A stretch of DNA of 64,000 nucleotides from Caulobacter sp. UNC279MFTsu5.1 (GTDB lineage: Bacteria > Pseudomonadota > Alphaproteobacteria > Caulobacterales > Caulobacteraceae). The notes under the pieces are model-generated. The model made no database searches. It was given only the letters and a program-made list of their open reading frames with translations, and was not told the DNA's origin. Shown here in pieces: positions 48,963 to 57,433 of the stretch. The position numbers and the translations under genes are program-made. The stretch is taken from contig NZ_FORN01000006.1 in NCBI RefSeq assembly GCF_900114015.1, positions 1 to 64,000 on the forward strand. The letters run 5' to 3'. Within the stretch, counting starts at the first letter, position 1; the number at the start of each line of letters is the position of its first letter.

Positions 48963-49325
48963 CTACATCGGCACGTGGCTGACGAACTCGATCAGCCGGC
49001 CGTCGGGATCGTGGGCGAAGCCGGCGTAGTAGTGCGGGTGGATCTGCGGCAGGACGGCCGGGGCGCGCTCCTGGACGCCGCCATGCTGGCCGGACCGGCC
49101 ATAGGCGCTGTCGACGGCGGCGCGGTCGGCGGCCAGGAAGGCGTAGTGCACGTCGATCGACGGCTCGCCCTCGACGATCCAGAAGTCGAGCCGGCCGCCG
49201 TTCGAGCCGAAGCCCTTCTTGGGGCCGTCCACGACCAGGCGATAGCCGGCGGGCTCCAGGACCTGCCGATAGAAGGCCGTGCAGTCGTCCAGGCGGCGGG
49301 TGCGGATTTCCAGATGATCGAGCAA
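48963..49325 (-). CDS. VOC (glyoxalase/dioxygenase fold) family protein
   Basis: A 120-residue protein with one vicinal-oxygen-chelate domain: LDHLEIRTRRLDDCTAFYRQVLEPAGY at the start, then LDFWIVEG, a VHYAFLAADRAAVDSAY helix and the closing YYAGFAHDPDGRLIEFV. Metal ligands would be His4, the His in VHYAF and Glu in LIEFV. The TTG start is the codon that gives the family N-terminus (LDHLEI); AAGG lies 10 bases upstream. It is divergent from the Lrp-type regulator. Reaction unknown; such small VOC proteins include lyases and resistance proteins. Confidence 0.85.
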   Translation of the reverse strand: MLDHLEIRTRRLDDCTAFYRQVLEPAGYRLVVDGPKKGFGSNGGRLDFWIVEGEPSIDVHYAFLAADRAAVDSAYGRSGQHGGVQERAPAVLPQIHPHYYAGFAHDPDGRLIEFVSHVPM

Positions 49326-49461
49326 GGGAGCGACCTTTCAGGGGGAGCGAAACGACGCCGTGACGTGTAGCCGCGCCGACGCGCCAGTTGGCGGCGAAGA
49401 TCGGCGCCGGAACGCGGAAATTCGGCGTTCCGGCGCGTGGATTTGACGTAGGTTCCGCCCC

Positions 49462-49935
49462 ATGAAACTCGACCGCTTCGATCGCCAGCTGCTGAACCTG
49501 ATCCAGGAGGACGCCGGCCGCACGTCGGAAGACCTGGCCCAGCGGGTGGCCCTGTCGCCCTCGGCCGTGCAGCGTCGCCTGCGCAAGCTGAAGGAGGCCG
49601 GGGTCATCGTCCGCCAGACCGCCATGCTCGAGCCGCGCAAGGTGGGGCGGCCGACCTTCTTCATCGTCTCGCTGGAGATCGAGCGCGACCGGCCCGAGCT
49701 GCTGACCCAGCTGCGCGCCTGGCTGGCCGGCGAGGAACACGTGCAGCAGGCCTTCTACGTGACCGGCGAGGCCGACTTCATCCTGGTGGTCACCGCGCCG
49801 GACACCGAGACCTACGACGCCCTCATGGCGCGGCTGGCGACCGAGAACCCCAATGTCCGCAAGTTCACCACCAACGTGGCCCTGGGCGTGGTCAAGCGCG
49901 GGCTGACGATCCCGGTGTCGCTGGAGGAGGAGTAA
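49462..49935 (+). CDS. Lrp/AsnC-family transcriptional regulator
   Basis: A 157-residue regulator. Residues 1-55 are the AsnC-type helix-turn-helix (LDRFDRQLLNLIQEDAGRTS, LAQRVALSPSAVQRRLRKL). Residues 65-145 form the RAM effector-binding domain (ARKVGRPTFFIVSLEIERD-like region, VQQAFYVTGEADFILVVTAPD and NVRKFTTNVALGVVKRG). ATG start. It is divergent from the VOC gene with about 136 bases between starts, so that gene is a candidate target besides itself. The effector, usually an amino acid, is unknown. Confidence 0.93.
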   Translation: MKLDRFDRQLLNLIQEDAGRTSEDLAQRVALSPSAVQRRLRKLKEAGVIVRQTAMLEPRKVGRPTFFIVSLEIERDRPELLTQLRAWLAGEEHVQQAFYVTGEADFILVVTAPDTETYDALMARLATENPNVRKFTTNVALGVVKRGLTIPVSLEEE

Positions 49936-49939
49936 ATCT

Positions 49940-50000
49940 TCCCCCTGTGGGGGAGGTGTCGGCGAAGCCGACGGAGGGGGGAGTTGGTCGAGGTGGTCCG
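49940..50000. repeat. Family B intergenic repeat
   Basis: TTCCCCCTGTGGGGGAGGTG followed by TCGGCGAAGCCGACGGAGGG consists of two small hairpins (CCCCC-TGT-GGGGG and GTCGGC-GAA-GCCGAC). It lies right after the Lrp gene stop and matches elements near 26089 and in the alaS-recA gap. Confidence 0.8.
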
Positions 50001-50042
50001 CTCCTCCCACCGAGGAGGGCTATGGCGCATGCCCAAATAAAA

Positions 50043-50155
50043 CTGTCATCCCGGACGAGCGCATGGCGCGAAGATCCGGGACCGGGGCGTGAACTCGGCG
50101 CTTGCGGCGGTCCCGGATCCGCGCCCGGCTTCGCCGGGCTTGTCCGGGATGACAG
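50043..50155. repeat. Dispersed palindromic repeat, family A copy 2
   Basis: CTGTCATCCCGG at 50043-50054 pairs with 50144-50155; interior GGTCCCGGATC-type sequence and GCGCCCGGCTTCGCCGGGCTTG match the copy at 15977-16081. It separates the Lrp gene and the end of the transporter operon. Confidence 0.85.
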
Positions 50156-50205
50156 CTTCCTTGGCTTTGAACCCATATGCGACCGCCTCCCCACCGGAGG
50201 AGGAC

Positions 50206-51750
50206 CTATTTGAGCCCCGCCTCCAACGCCCTCGCCGCCTCCCCCGGCGACACCTTCCCCACGTCCCGGTCCACCGCATAGTTCGCCCGCTGCATGGCCT
50301 CCACCGTGATCGCCCCGTCCAGTCCCGCCAGCGCCGCCCGCAGCCGGCGGTCCTCCGCCCGGCCCGGGGCGACCAGCAGCACCGCGTCGTAGGGCGGCAG
50401 CGCCCCCTTGGGGTCGGCCAGCACCACGAGATCGTCGGCGGCGATGCGGCCGTCGCTGGAGAAGGCCGAGATCACGTCGGCCTCGCCCGAGCTCAGGGCG
50501 CGGTACATGAAGGTGGGCTGGAACTGCCGCCGGGCCTTGAATCGCAGGCCGTAGACGGTCTCGACGCCGGTCCATTCGGGGCGCGAGAAGAACTCCAGGT
50601 CGCCGCCCATCGTCAGCTGAGGGGCCTTGGCCGCGAGGTCGGCCAGGGTCCGGATCCCCAGCGCCTGGGCCCGGTCGCGGCGCATGGCCAGGGCGTAGGC
50701 GTTCTCGAAGCCCAGGGGGGCCAGCAGCACCACCCCGTCGCGGCGCTTCAGCTCGGCGCGCAGCCCACCCAGCACCGCGGCCCGGCCGGGATTGTCCTTG
50801 CGGCCCAACACGTTCGCCCACAGGGTGCCGGAATAGTCGACATAGGCGTCGATCTCGCCGGCGGCCAGGGCGCGGTAGGCCACCGCCGAGCCCAGGTTGA
50901 TCTTGCGGGTGACGCTGGCCCCCTTCCCCTCCAGCCGGTCGGCCATCAGCTCGGCCAGGATGTACTGCTCGGAAAAGTTCTTGGCCCCGATCACGTAGCG
51001 GGCCGGGCGCGGCGCCAGGTCGGCGGCCAGGGGCGCGACGGCGACCGCCAGGCCGACGGCGAGGCCCGCCAGGCCCGCGCCCCACAGCCGCCGGTCGCGC
51101 CGCTCGGTCCCGCGCTCGACCAGGCCCAGCAGCTGGTCGACGGCCAGGGCCAGCACGGCCGAGGCGACGCAGCCGGTCAGGACCATGGCCCAGTTCTCGG
51201 TCTGCAGGCCGGAGAAGATGTAGTCGCCCAGCGAGGTCTGGCCGACGGGGGTCGACAGGGTCGCCGCCCCGATGGTCCACACCGCCGCCGTGCGCACCCC
51301 GGCCATGATCACCGGCGCGGCCAGGGGCAACTCCACCCGCCACAGCCGCTGGCGGTCGGTCATGCCCACGCCGCGCGCCGCCTCGACCACCGCCGGCTCC
51401 ACGCCCGCCAGGCCGGTCACCGTGTTGCGTAGGATCGGCAGCATCGAATAGAGCGTCAGGGCCAGCAGCGACGGCAGGAAGCCCAGGGCCGAGAAGCCGT
51501 GGCCGAACGCCCCCTTGGCCAGGTTCGAGAGCCCCAGCAGCAGCGGATAGAACAGGGCCAGCAGGGCCAGGCTGGGGATGGTCTGGACGAGGCCCGCCAG
51601 GGCCAGGGCCGGCCAGCGCAGGCGCGGGCTGCGGGCGGCCAGCACGCCCAGCGGCAGGGCGACGGCCAAGCCCAGGGCCAGGGCCGCCGCCGACAGGGCC
51701 ACGTGCCAGGCCAGACGTTCCGGCAGTAGGGACAGCAGGCCGCTATTCAC
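50206..51750 (-). CDS. Fused permease and substrate-binding protein of a quaternary-amine ABC transporter
   Basis: A 514-residue fusion. Residues 1-215 are an OpuB/ProW-type permease with five to six helices (WHVALSAAALALGLAVALPLG, the cytoplasmic loop EAARGVGMTDRQRLWRVELPLAAPVIMAG). Residues about 235-514 are an OpuAC/ProX-type binding domain (ARYVIGAKNFSEQYILAELMADRLEGKG, IDAYVDYSGTLWANVLGRKD, DVISAFSSDGRIAADDLVVLADPKGALPPYDAVLLV). Such fusions import glycine betaine, choline or carnitine. The GTG start overlaps the ATPase gene end by eight bases, so the two are coupled. Role in osmoprotection or amine catabolism is inferred from the family. Confidence 0.92.
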   Translation of the reverse strand: MNSGLLSLLPERLAWHVALSAAALALGLAVALPLGVLAARSPRLRWPALALAGLVQTIPSLALLALFYPLLLGLSNLAKGAFGHGFSALGFLPSLLALTLYSMLPILRNTVTGLAGVEPAVVEAARGVGMTDRQRLWRVELPLAAPVIMAGVRTAAVWTIGAATLSTPVGQTSLGDYIFSGLQTENWAMVLTGCVASAVLALAVDQLLGLVERGTERRDRRLWGAGLAGLAVGLAVAVAPLAADLAPRPARYVIGAKNFSEQYILAELMADRLEGKGASVTRKINLGSAVAYRALAAGEIDAYVDYSGTLWANVLGRKDNPGRAAVLGGLRAELKRRDGVVLLAPLGFENAYALAMRRDRAQALGIRTLADLAAKAPQLTMGGDLEFFSRPEWTGVETVYGLRFKARRQFQPTFMYRALSSGEADVISAFSSDGRIAADDLVVLADPKGALPPYDAVLLVAPGRAEDRRLRAALAGLDGAITVEAMQRANYAVDRDVGKVSPGEAARALEAGLK

Positions 51751-52507
51751 CGGCGATCTCCCGCATCCGCGCCGCCTGGCGGCGGGGGGCCTGCATCAGG
51801 GCCTCGACGGCCGGATCGGGGTGGCCGGCCAGCAGGGCGCGCGGCGTATCGTCGGCGATCACCCGTCCCTGGCGCATCACGACGATTCGGTCGGCCAGCA
51901 GCACGGCCTCGGCGATATCGTGGGTGACCATCACCGTGGTCAGGGACAGCTGGTCGTGCAAGCGGCGCACGTCGTCGGCCAGGGCCGTGCGGGTCACCGA
52001 GTCCAGCGCCCCGAACGGCTCGTCCATCAGCAGGATCGACGGACGCGCCGCCAGGGCCCGGGCCACGCCGACCCTCTGGCGCTGGCCGCCGGACAGGGCG
52101 GCCGGGCGGCGCGCGGCCACCTCCTGGGGAAGCGCGGCCAGGTCCAGCAGCTCGGCGGTCCGCGCGGCGATCGCGGCGGCCTCCCAGCCCAACAAGGTCG
52201 GGACGATCCCGATGTTCTCGCCCACGGTCAGGTGCGGGAACAGGCCCACCTCCTGGAACACGTAGCCGATCCGCCGGCGCAGGGTCGGGCCGTCGAGATC
52301 GGCGGTCGCCGTCCCGTCGATCGACACCCGGCCGCCGTCGGGCGCGACGAGGCCGTTGATGGTCTTGAGCAGGGTGGTCTTGCCCGCGCCCGATCCGCCG
52401 ACCAGGGCCACGAACTGGCCTCGCGTGATAGACAGACTCGTGGGCTCCAGAACGGTCGCGCCGTCATAGGCCTTGCGCACCTGGTCCAGGACGATGGCGT
52501 CGGTCAT
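51743..52507 (-). CDS. ATP-binding subunit of the quaternary-amine ABC transporter
   Basis: A 254-residue ABC ATPase: Walker A GGSGAGKTT near 39, Q-loop YVFQEVGLFPHLT, signature LSGGQRQRVGVARALAARP near 137, Walker B ILLMDEPFGALD and switch His in VTHDIAEA. The EVGLFPHLTVGENI region is typical of the OpuA/ProV-OsmV type. The ATG at 52507 gives a normal N-terminus (TDAIVLDQVRKAY). No CBS domains are present, in contrast to OpuAA/ProV. It is first in a two-gene operon and overlaps the permease-binding fusion. Confidence 0.93.
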   Translation of the reverse strand: MTDAIVLDQVRKAYDGATVLEPTSLSITRGQFVALVGGSGAGKTTLLKTINGLVAPDGGRVSIDGTATADLDGPTLRRRIGYVFQEVGLFPHLTVGENIGIVPTLLGWEAAAIAARTAELLDLAALPQEVAARRPAALSGGQRQRVGVARALAARPSILLMDEPFGALDSVTRTALADDVRRLHDQLSLTTVMVTHDIAEAVLLADRIVVMRQGRVIADDTPRALLAGHPDPAVEALMQAPRRQAARMREIAGE

Positions 52508-52665
52508 GCGGCTCCCAGGCCAGAAGGAACGAGGAACGCCCGGGACAGGCTGTCGCAGGGGCGTCCTGTCACAGTCAGCCAGAACGCCCGGCGTGGGAAG
52601 CCTAATGCGACAGCTGATTCCCCGCGCGATTCGACGCGAGGGGAAGCGGCTTCCGGAGACCGACC

Positions 52666-52929
52666 ATGACCCTCGCACTCGACACCCTCGCCCCGGGCCG
52701 CCCCTTCGAAGCCCGCCTCACCCCCGCCTGCAAGCGGGCTCGCGCCGCCAACGCCCGCCTGCGCGAGGCCGTCGTGCTGATGGCGCTGCTGAACGTCCTG
52801 GTCTGGGGCGGCATGATCGCCACGGCGCGCGGCCTGATCGACGTGCACCAGCTGGTGGACCAGGCCTGGGCCTGGGGCGCGGCCTGGATCGCGGCGATCC
52901 CCCAGGTGAGCATCACGATCACCCATTGA
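52666..52929 (+). CDS. Small putative membrane protein
   Basis: An 87-residue protein with a basic soluble N-terminus (ARLTPACKRARAANARL) and one good membrane helix at about 34-54 (AVVLMALLNVLVWGGMIATA); a Trp-rich second hydrophobic stretch (QAWAWGAAWIAAIPQ) follows. GGAG eight bases before the ATG supports translation. It is divergent from the ABC ATPase gene. No family recognised, and a chance frame cannot be excluded. Confidence 0.5.
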   Translation: MTLALDTLAPGRPFEARLTPACKRARAANARLREAVVLMALLNVLVWGGMIATARGLIDVHQLVDQAWAWGAAWIAAIPQVSITITH

Positions 52930-53083
52930 GGCGGCCTCCGTTGACCGACACCAGGTCGATGGTCGTTCTTTCGCGTTGATGATGTCGCCGTCTTCCAAGC
53001 GGCGATTCGCCACACGGGCCGATTAACCGGGTCTAGCGGGGTGGTCCCGCATCTAGGCGGCAGTCCACCCGATCAGGTGATCC

Positions 53084-53551
53084 ATGAAAACCCAACCCCT
53101 CGTTCGCGTCGTCTATGCCAGCCGCGCCACCCCCGAGTGCCTGGCGAACCTAGACGAAAATATTGAGCAGATCCTTGCGTCGTCGATCAGCAACAATCGA
53201 TCCAAGGACATAACCGGCCTTTTGATCGCACATCGCGGATGGTTCTTGCAGGTCTTGGAAGGGCCGGCCGGCGAAGTCCACGAGCTTTTCAAGCATATTT
53301 GCACCGACCGCAGGCATCGCGATGCGATCCTCCTGGGCGAGGGTCCCGCCCAGGTCCGCGAATTCGGGCTTTGGAGCATGTGCGCGCGTCAGCTCTCGCC
53401 AACCGACGCGATGATCCTTGGAGAGCTTGACCGGCGGCCAACCTTTGAGCCGGCGGACTTCCCAGAACATGCCGTGATGCGTCTGCTGCGGACCGTCGCC
53501 GATGTGCATAAACTCACACTGACCCAGCAACAGGGGCTGGCGTCGGCCTAG
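53084..53551 (+). CDS. BLUF-domain blue-light sensor
   Basis: A 155-residue protein consisting of one BLUF domain (about 6-100) plus a helical tail. The flavin site is complete: Tyr11 in VVYASRA, Asn37/38 with ARG-Ser in SNNRSKDITGLLIAH, Gln56 in WFLQVLEGP, and Trp97/Met99 in FGLWSMC. These residues shift the FAD hydrogen-bond network on blue light. There is no fused EAL, cyclase or DNA-binding output, so it must signal through a partner, as short BLUF proteins do. ATG start. Base composition is less GC-rich than neighbours, and it borders the RTX gene island. Confidence 0.92.
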   Translation: MKTQPLVRVVYASRATPECLANLDENIEQILASSISNNRSKDITGLLIAHRGWFLQVLEGPAGEVHELFKHICTDRRHRDAILLGEGPAQVREFGLWSMCARQLSPTDAMILGELDRRPTFEPADFPEHAVMRLLRTVADVHKLTLTQQQGLASA

Positions 53552-54006
53552 AGCGGACGCACGGAATGTCGGCAATGGGTGGTGGGCTCAACCGGTCGCC
53601 GAACCCGCAGACCTGACGCGACTGTTCCGCGCCAGGATCGGTCATTGAGCCCAGGCCGAAAGCTGACATTCGAGGTCGCGTGTCGATGTCGGTCCCGAGC
53701 CGCTTTGCTGTTCATTGAGGATGCGCGAATTTTCTGACCGGCGTTCTTTTGGCCAAGGCTCCAGACGGGCTAATCGCGGTCGCCGACGGGCGCCTCTCCG
53801 TTTCCCGACAGCGGTGAGCTGCGACACGGCTCAGAAGATTATTTCATTCACTCCGATATATCGAATTCCGAGGCCAATCGGAGCTATCTCGTCAATTATT
53901 CTCTTTCCCACCTTTGGCAGCAAATACGTAAAGACAGTTTGTGGGTGACCGCAATAAAGGCAACGTGCGATTGCATGAACGCGTCGAGTTCGGGGGAGGG
54001 GATGTC
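53552..54006. promoter_or_regulatory. AT-rich gap upstream of the RTX gene
   Basis: This 455-base stretch holds no convincing gene. From about 53835 to 53945 it is strikingly AT-rich for this genome (TTATTTCATTCACTCCGATA, AATTATTCTCTTTCC), with a TCCGA-N-TCGGA inverted pair near 53851 and 53877. It is the likely promoter of the RTX gene and a candidate boundary of transferred DNA. Confidence 0.5.
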
Positions 54007-56427
54007 ATGGCTTTGATCGTGGGCACGGAGGGGCCAGACGTTTTGTCGGGACAAAACGGCGATCGTGTGGATGGCGAGGGGGGCGATGATCGCCTGACGG
54101 GCGGCGGCAACGTCTACTTGGAAGGGGGTGACGGCGACGACGTCCTGAACGGGGTTGGCGGCGACAGATTGGAAGGTGGGGCAGGTGATGACGTCCTGAG
54201 CATCACGGGGGGCTTCGCCAATAAGGGGGATGTCTATCTCGACGGCGGCCTCGGGCATGATCGCATCGTAATCGACTCCGGGGGCGCTGTGACGCTCAAA
54301 GCCTATAGCGGCGATCGAATCACCGTCAGCGACTATGGGCTGCTACTCGCAGACACCGGTTTTGGTTCTTACACGACGATCGTCTACGCAAATTACGCCC
54401 GCTTCAGTTTGGGCGCAGGGTTGGACGTTGTTGAGGTCAAGGCGGCAAGCCATGGGACGACCCAGGACGCTCCGAGCCTGGTTCTTGCTCATTTCACGGC
54501 GGGTGATCGCGGCGACGTTGTCGATCTTGCGGGCTATCTTGAAGGGACCCTGACCAACTGGAACGGAGTGGACAACCCTTTCGCGACCCAGCACTTACGG
54601 CTCGTCCAGGCTGGATCGACCCTCCGGCTCGAGATGGACGTCAACGGCGGGGGCAATCAATGGACGCTGCTCGCCGAATTCCCCGATCTCAATATTGGGA
54701 CGCTGACGGCCCACAATCTTGCCGGCTACGATCCGGCGGGCGGGGCAGTGGTGGCCTTCGCCATAGATGGCGCGATGGACAATGATCCGCTGATGGGCGG
54801 AGCCAGCAACGACCTCATCTACGGTGGCGTGAAGGCGGACCTCCTGCGCGGACGCGATGGCGACGACTCGCTATGGGGTGGGCGCGGCGACGACCATCAG
54901 CTTGGCGGCGCGGGCAACGACCGCCTCGAGGGCGGCGCGGGCGATGATTTGATCGAAGGCGGCTGGGGAATCGACACCGTCGTGTTCGTAGGGCCAGCAA
55001 CAGATCACGTCCTAACCTTCGGAAATGGCGTGGTGACGGTTCAGAGCGAAACGGATGGCCGCGATACGCTGCGTGGCGTCGAGTTCCTGTCGTTCTCGGA
55101 CGGACTCATGGCCGTCCCGACTGCGAACTGGACCCTGTCTGGGGGCGATGGGGCCGATCTCCTGGTCGGCGGCGATGATGGAGATTTGATCTCGGGCGGC
55201 GCCGGAAACGACATTCTTGTCGGTGGCCTCGGCGACGACCGTATTGTGGGCGGAGCGGGGCAGGATATCTTCCGCGGTTCCCGCGCCGAACTGGCAGGCG
55301 ACGTGATCAGCGACTTCGCATTAGGCGATGTGATCAATGTCAGCGACGCCGACCTCTCAAGCTTCACGTTCACCCGCAGCGACGCGACCGTGTCGCTGGG
55401 AGGGGGAAGTAGCTTGACCCTGGCGGGCAATCCCCAGGGGCGCCTGATCGCTTCGGCTGATGGCCAGGGCGGGGTCAATCTGTCTCTTGCAACGCGGCTA
55501 CCGACGATGAACTTCGTCGCGGATTTTAATGGCGACGACATCAACGACCTGGCTTGGCGCGAAGTGGGCGGGGCGTTCTCGACCTGGGCGCTCGCGGCGC
55601 AGCCTGGTCAACTGTCCGTGACCCAAAACGTCTTTACGACGGCCATCGATCCGAGCTGGCGTCTGGCCACGGCGGCGGATTTTGACGGCGACGGCAAGGA
55701 CGACCTGATGTGGCGTCGCGAGGGAGGAACGTTTGCGCTATGGCGGTCGACCGGCAACGACTTCGTCATGAACGTCGTTGTCGACGGAACGGTGTCTCCC
55801 GATTGGTCATTGGCGGCGGCAGGTGATTTCAACGGCGACGGCAAGGCCGATTTGATCTGGCGCCATTCCGGAGGGTTTTTCACCGAATGGCAATCGACCG
55901 GGACCAGCTTTGAGAAGAACGTCTATGCCGATGCAGGAGTCGACGTTGCGTGGAGCCTGTCGGCGACGGGCGACTTCAACGGCGATGGCAAAGACGATCT
56001 GATCTGGCGCGAGGATGGAGGGACCTTTACCGTCTGGATGTCGACGGGCAGCGGGTTCCAAATGAACGCCGTAGTCGATGGCTCAGTCGGTCCCGATTGG
56101 TCTTTGGCGTTGGCCGGTGATTTCGACGGCGACGGCAAGGACGACCTGATCTGGCGGCACAGTGACGGCGGTTTCAGCGAGTGGCGATCGACCGGCGACG
56201 GATTTCAGAAGAACGTCCATGTCGACTTTTCGGTCGGCGTCGACTGGAGGCTCGAGAGCGCGGGTGACTTCAATGGCGACCTCAGGGCCGATCTTCTTTG
56301 GCGCCACGACGGCGGGGCTTTCTCAATTTGGCAATCGGCCGGCACGAGCTTCCTGCAGAACGTCTTGGTGGACGGAACAGTGGGCGCGAACTGGAGCCTT
56401 GCGGCTTTAGGCTACGATTTCGTCTGA
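54007..56427 (+). CDS. Secreted RTX calcium-binding protein with FG-GAP/VCBS-like repeats
   Basis: An 806-residue acidic protein without a signal peptide, as expected for type I secretion. Three groups of Gly-Asp nonapeptide (RTX) repeats lie at about 15-65, 260-320 and 380-430 (LEGGDGDDVLNG, LGGAGNDRLEGGAGDDLIEG, ISGGAGNDILVGGLGDDRIV). From residue 506 to the end there are six tandem units of about 49 residues beginning D-F-(N/D)-G-D-G-K-(D/A)-D-L-(I/M)-W-R, each carrying a DxDxDG-like calcium loop as in FG-GAP/VCBS propeller blades. ATG with GGAGGGG six bases upstream; an in-frame codon 22 residues earlier is less likely. Codon use is less GC-biased than neighbours. No secretion ATPase gene is nearby. 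Probable adhesin or matrix protein. Confidence 0.9.
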   Translation: MALIVGTEGPDVLSGQNGDRVDGEGGDDRLTGGGNVYLEGGDGDDVLNGVGGDRLEGGAGDDVLSITGGFANKGDVYLDGGLGHDRIVIDSGGAVTLKAYSGDRITVSDYGLLLADTGFGSYTTIVYANYARFSLGAGLDVVEVKAASHGTTQDAPSLVLAHFTAGDRGDVVDLAGYLEGTLTNWNGVDNPFATQHLRLVQAGSTLRLEMDVNGGGNQWTLLAEFPDLNIGTLTAHNLAGYDPAGGAVVAFAIDGAMDNDPLMGGASNDLIYGGVKADLLRGRDGDDSLWGGRGDDHQLGGAGNDRLEGGAGDDLIEGGWGIDTVVFVGPATDHVLTFGNGVVTVQSETDGRDTLRGVEFLSFSDGLMAVPTANWTLSGGDGADLLVGGDDGDLISGGAGNDILVGGLGDDRIVGGAGQDIFRGSRAELAGDVISDFALGDVINVSDADLSSFTFTRSDATVSLGGGSSLTLAGNPQGRLIASADGQGGVNLSLATRLPTMNFVADFNGDDINDLAWREVGGAFSTWALAAQPGQLSVTQNVFTTAIDPSWRLATAADFDGDGKDDLMWRREGGTFALWRSTGNDFVMNVVVDGTVSPDWSLAAAGDFNGDGKADLIWRHSGGFFTEWQSTGTSFEKNVYADAGVDVAWSLSATGDFNGDGKDDLIWREDGGTFTVWMSTGSGFQMNAVVDGSVGPDWSLALAGDFDGDGKDDLIWRHSDGGFSEWRSTGDGFQKNVHVDFSVGVDWRLESAGDFNGDLRADLLWRHDGGAFSIWQSAGTSFLQNVLVDGTVGANWSLAALGYDFV

Positions 56428-56681
56428 TGGCGCGGCATAGTTTGGGCCGAACGCCAGCAGGCGCTCGCCGGGGTCCGCCGACGCGCCGCTCCACTCCGAG
56501 CCGGCGGCCTGGGCCTCCCTTCCCGACAGCGGACTTTCCCAGAGTCCGAGAGAGCCCAATTTGGCCATGCAATCGCGCTGGTCTAAACGTCTCACAGGGG
56601 TCGAACTCAGCCAATCATCGTCCGGTCAAACCGCCGGCCTTCGTCGCCTCCGCCGAGAAGCGCCGCGCCAACGCCCGCCGC

Positions 56682-56990
56682 CTAGATCGGCATCCGCATG
56701 ATTTCCTGGTAGGCCGAGATCACCTGGTCGCGGACGGCCATCACCGTGTCGAGGCTGGCCTCGGCGGACGAGATGGCGGTGACGACGTCGATCAGCTCGG
56801 CCTTGCCGGCCGCCTGCTGGGCCATCTTGGTTTCGGCCGCGCGGGTCTGGTGCAGGGTGTCGGTCATGGCCGACTTCAGCAGGGCGCCGAAGTCCATGGC
56901 CTTCTTGGCCTCGCCGGTCCCGCCCAGCGAAGGCGCGGCCATCGAGCCCTGGGCGGCGTAGGCCTTGGCGGCCGCGAGCGCGGTGATCAT
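56682..56990 (-). CDS. fliE: Flagellar hook-basal body protein FliE
   Basis: A 102-residue protein, normal FliE size, linking the MS ring to the proximal rod. The N-terminus [14 protein letters not shown] and the C-terminal [37 protein letters not shown] are conserved. It is third in the flgB-flgC-fliE operon, 11 bases after flgC. Upstream control is by the CtrA-like box near flgB. A 254-base gap with no supported gene separates it from the RTX gene. Confidence 0.96.
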   Translation of the reverse strand: MITALAAAKAYAAQGSMAAPSLGGTGEAKKAMDFGALLKSAMTDTLHQTRAAETKMAQQAAGKAELIDVVTAISSAEASLDTVMAVRDQVISAYQEIMRMPI

Positions 56991-57001
56991 CGCCTAGCTC
57001 C

Positions 57002-57421
57002 TTACTTGCGCAGGATGTCGAGCGTGCGCGATTCCATGGCGCGCGACGTCTCGATGACGTTCATGTTGGCTTCGTAGGCGCGCTGCGCCTCCTTCATGTC
57101 CAGCGCCTCGACCAGGGTGTCGACATTGGGCAGCTTGACGTAGCCCTTGGCGTCGGCGGCCGGGTTGCCGGGGTCGTATTCGGTGCGGAAGTCGCTGCGG
57201 TCGGGATCGACCGAGGCCATGGCCACGCCCTCGCCGCCGGCCACCTGGGTCGGCTTGAACACCGGCACCTGGCGGCGATAGGGATCGCCGCCGGCCGTGC
57301 GGGCCGTCGAATTGGCGTTGGCGATGTTCTCGGCGATCACCCGCATGCGGCCCTGCTGGGCCTTCAGGGCGCTGGCGGCGATGGCCATGGTCGCCATCGA
57401 CTGGGAGCGGATCTCGGTCAT
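57002..57421 (-). CDS. flgC: Flagellar proximal rod protein FlgC
   Basis: A 139-residue rod protein with the N-terminal ALKAQQGRMRVIAENIANANSTART motif (residues 19-43) and C-terminal YVKLPNVDTLVEALDMKEAQRAYEANMNVIETSRAMESRTLDILRK, both typical of FlgC. It overlaps no neighbour: 12 bases after flgB and 11 before fliE. ATG start. Confidence 0.97.
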   Translation of the reverse strand: MTEIRSQSMATMAIAASALKAQQGRMRVIAENIANANSTARTAGGDPYRRQVPVFKPTQVAGGEGVAMASVDPDRSDFRTEYDPGNPAADAKGYVKLPNVDTLVEALDMKEAQRAYEANMNVIETSRAMESRTLDILRK

Positions 57422-57433
57422 CTAGCGTACCCC

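Noticed and set aside
48898..50010. N-terminal extension of the alkaline phosphatase frame
   Set aside because: It runs across the VOC gene, the Lrp promoter and the Lrp gene; the ATG at 48897 starts a normal signal peptide.
55522..56427. Regular 147-bp repeats considered as a CRISPR-like or satellite array
   Set aside because: They are in frame within one protein, vary at synonymous positions, and encode calcium-binding units.
56428..56681. Possible gene remnant between the RTX gene and fliE
   Set aside because: Short frames exist on both strands but none has a start signal, domain or composition that distinguishes it from chance.
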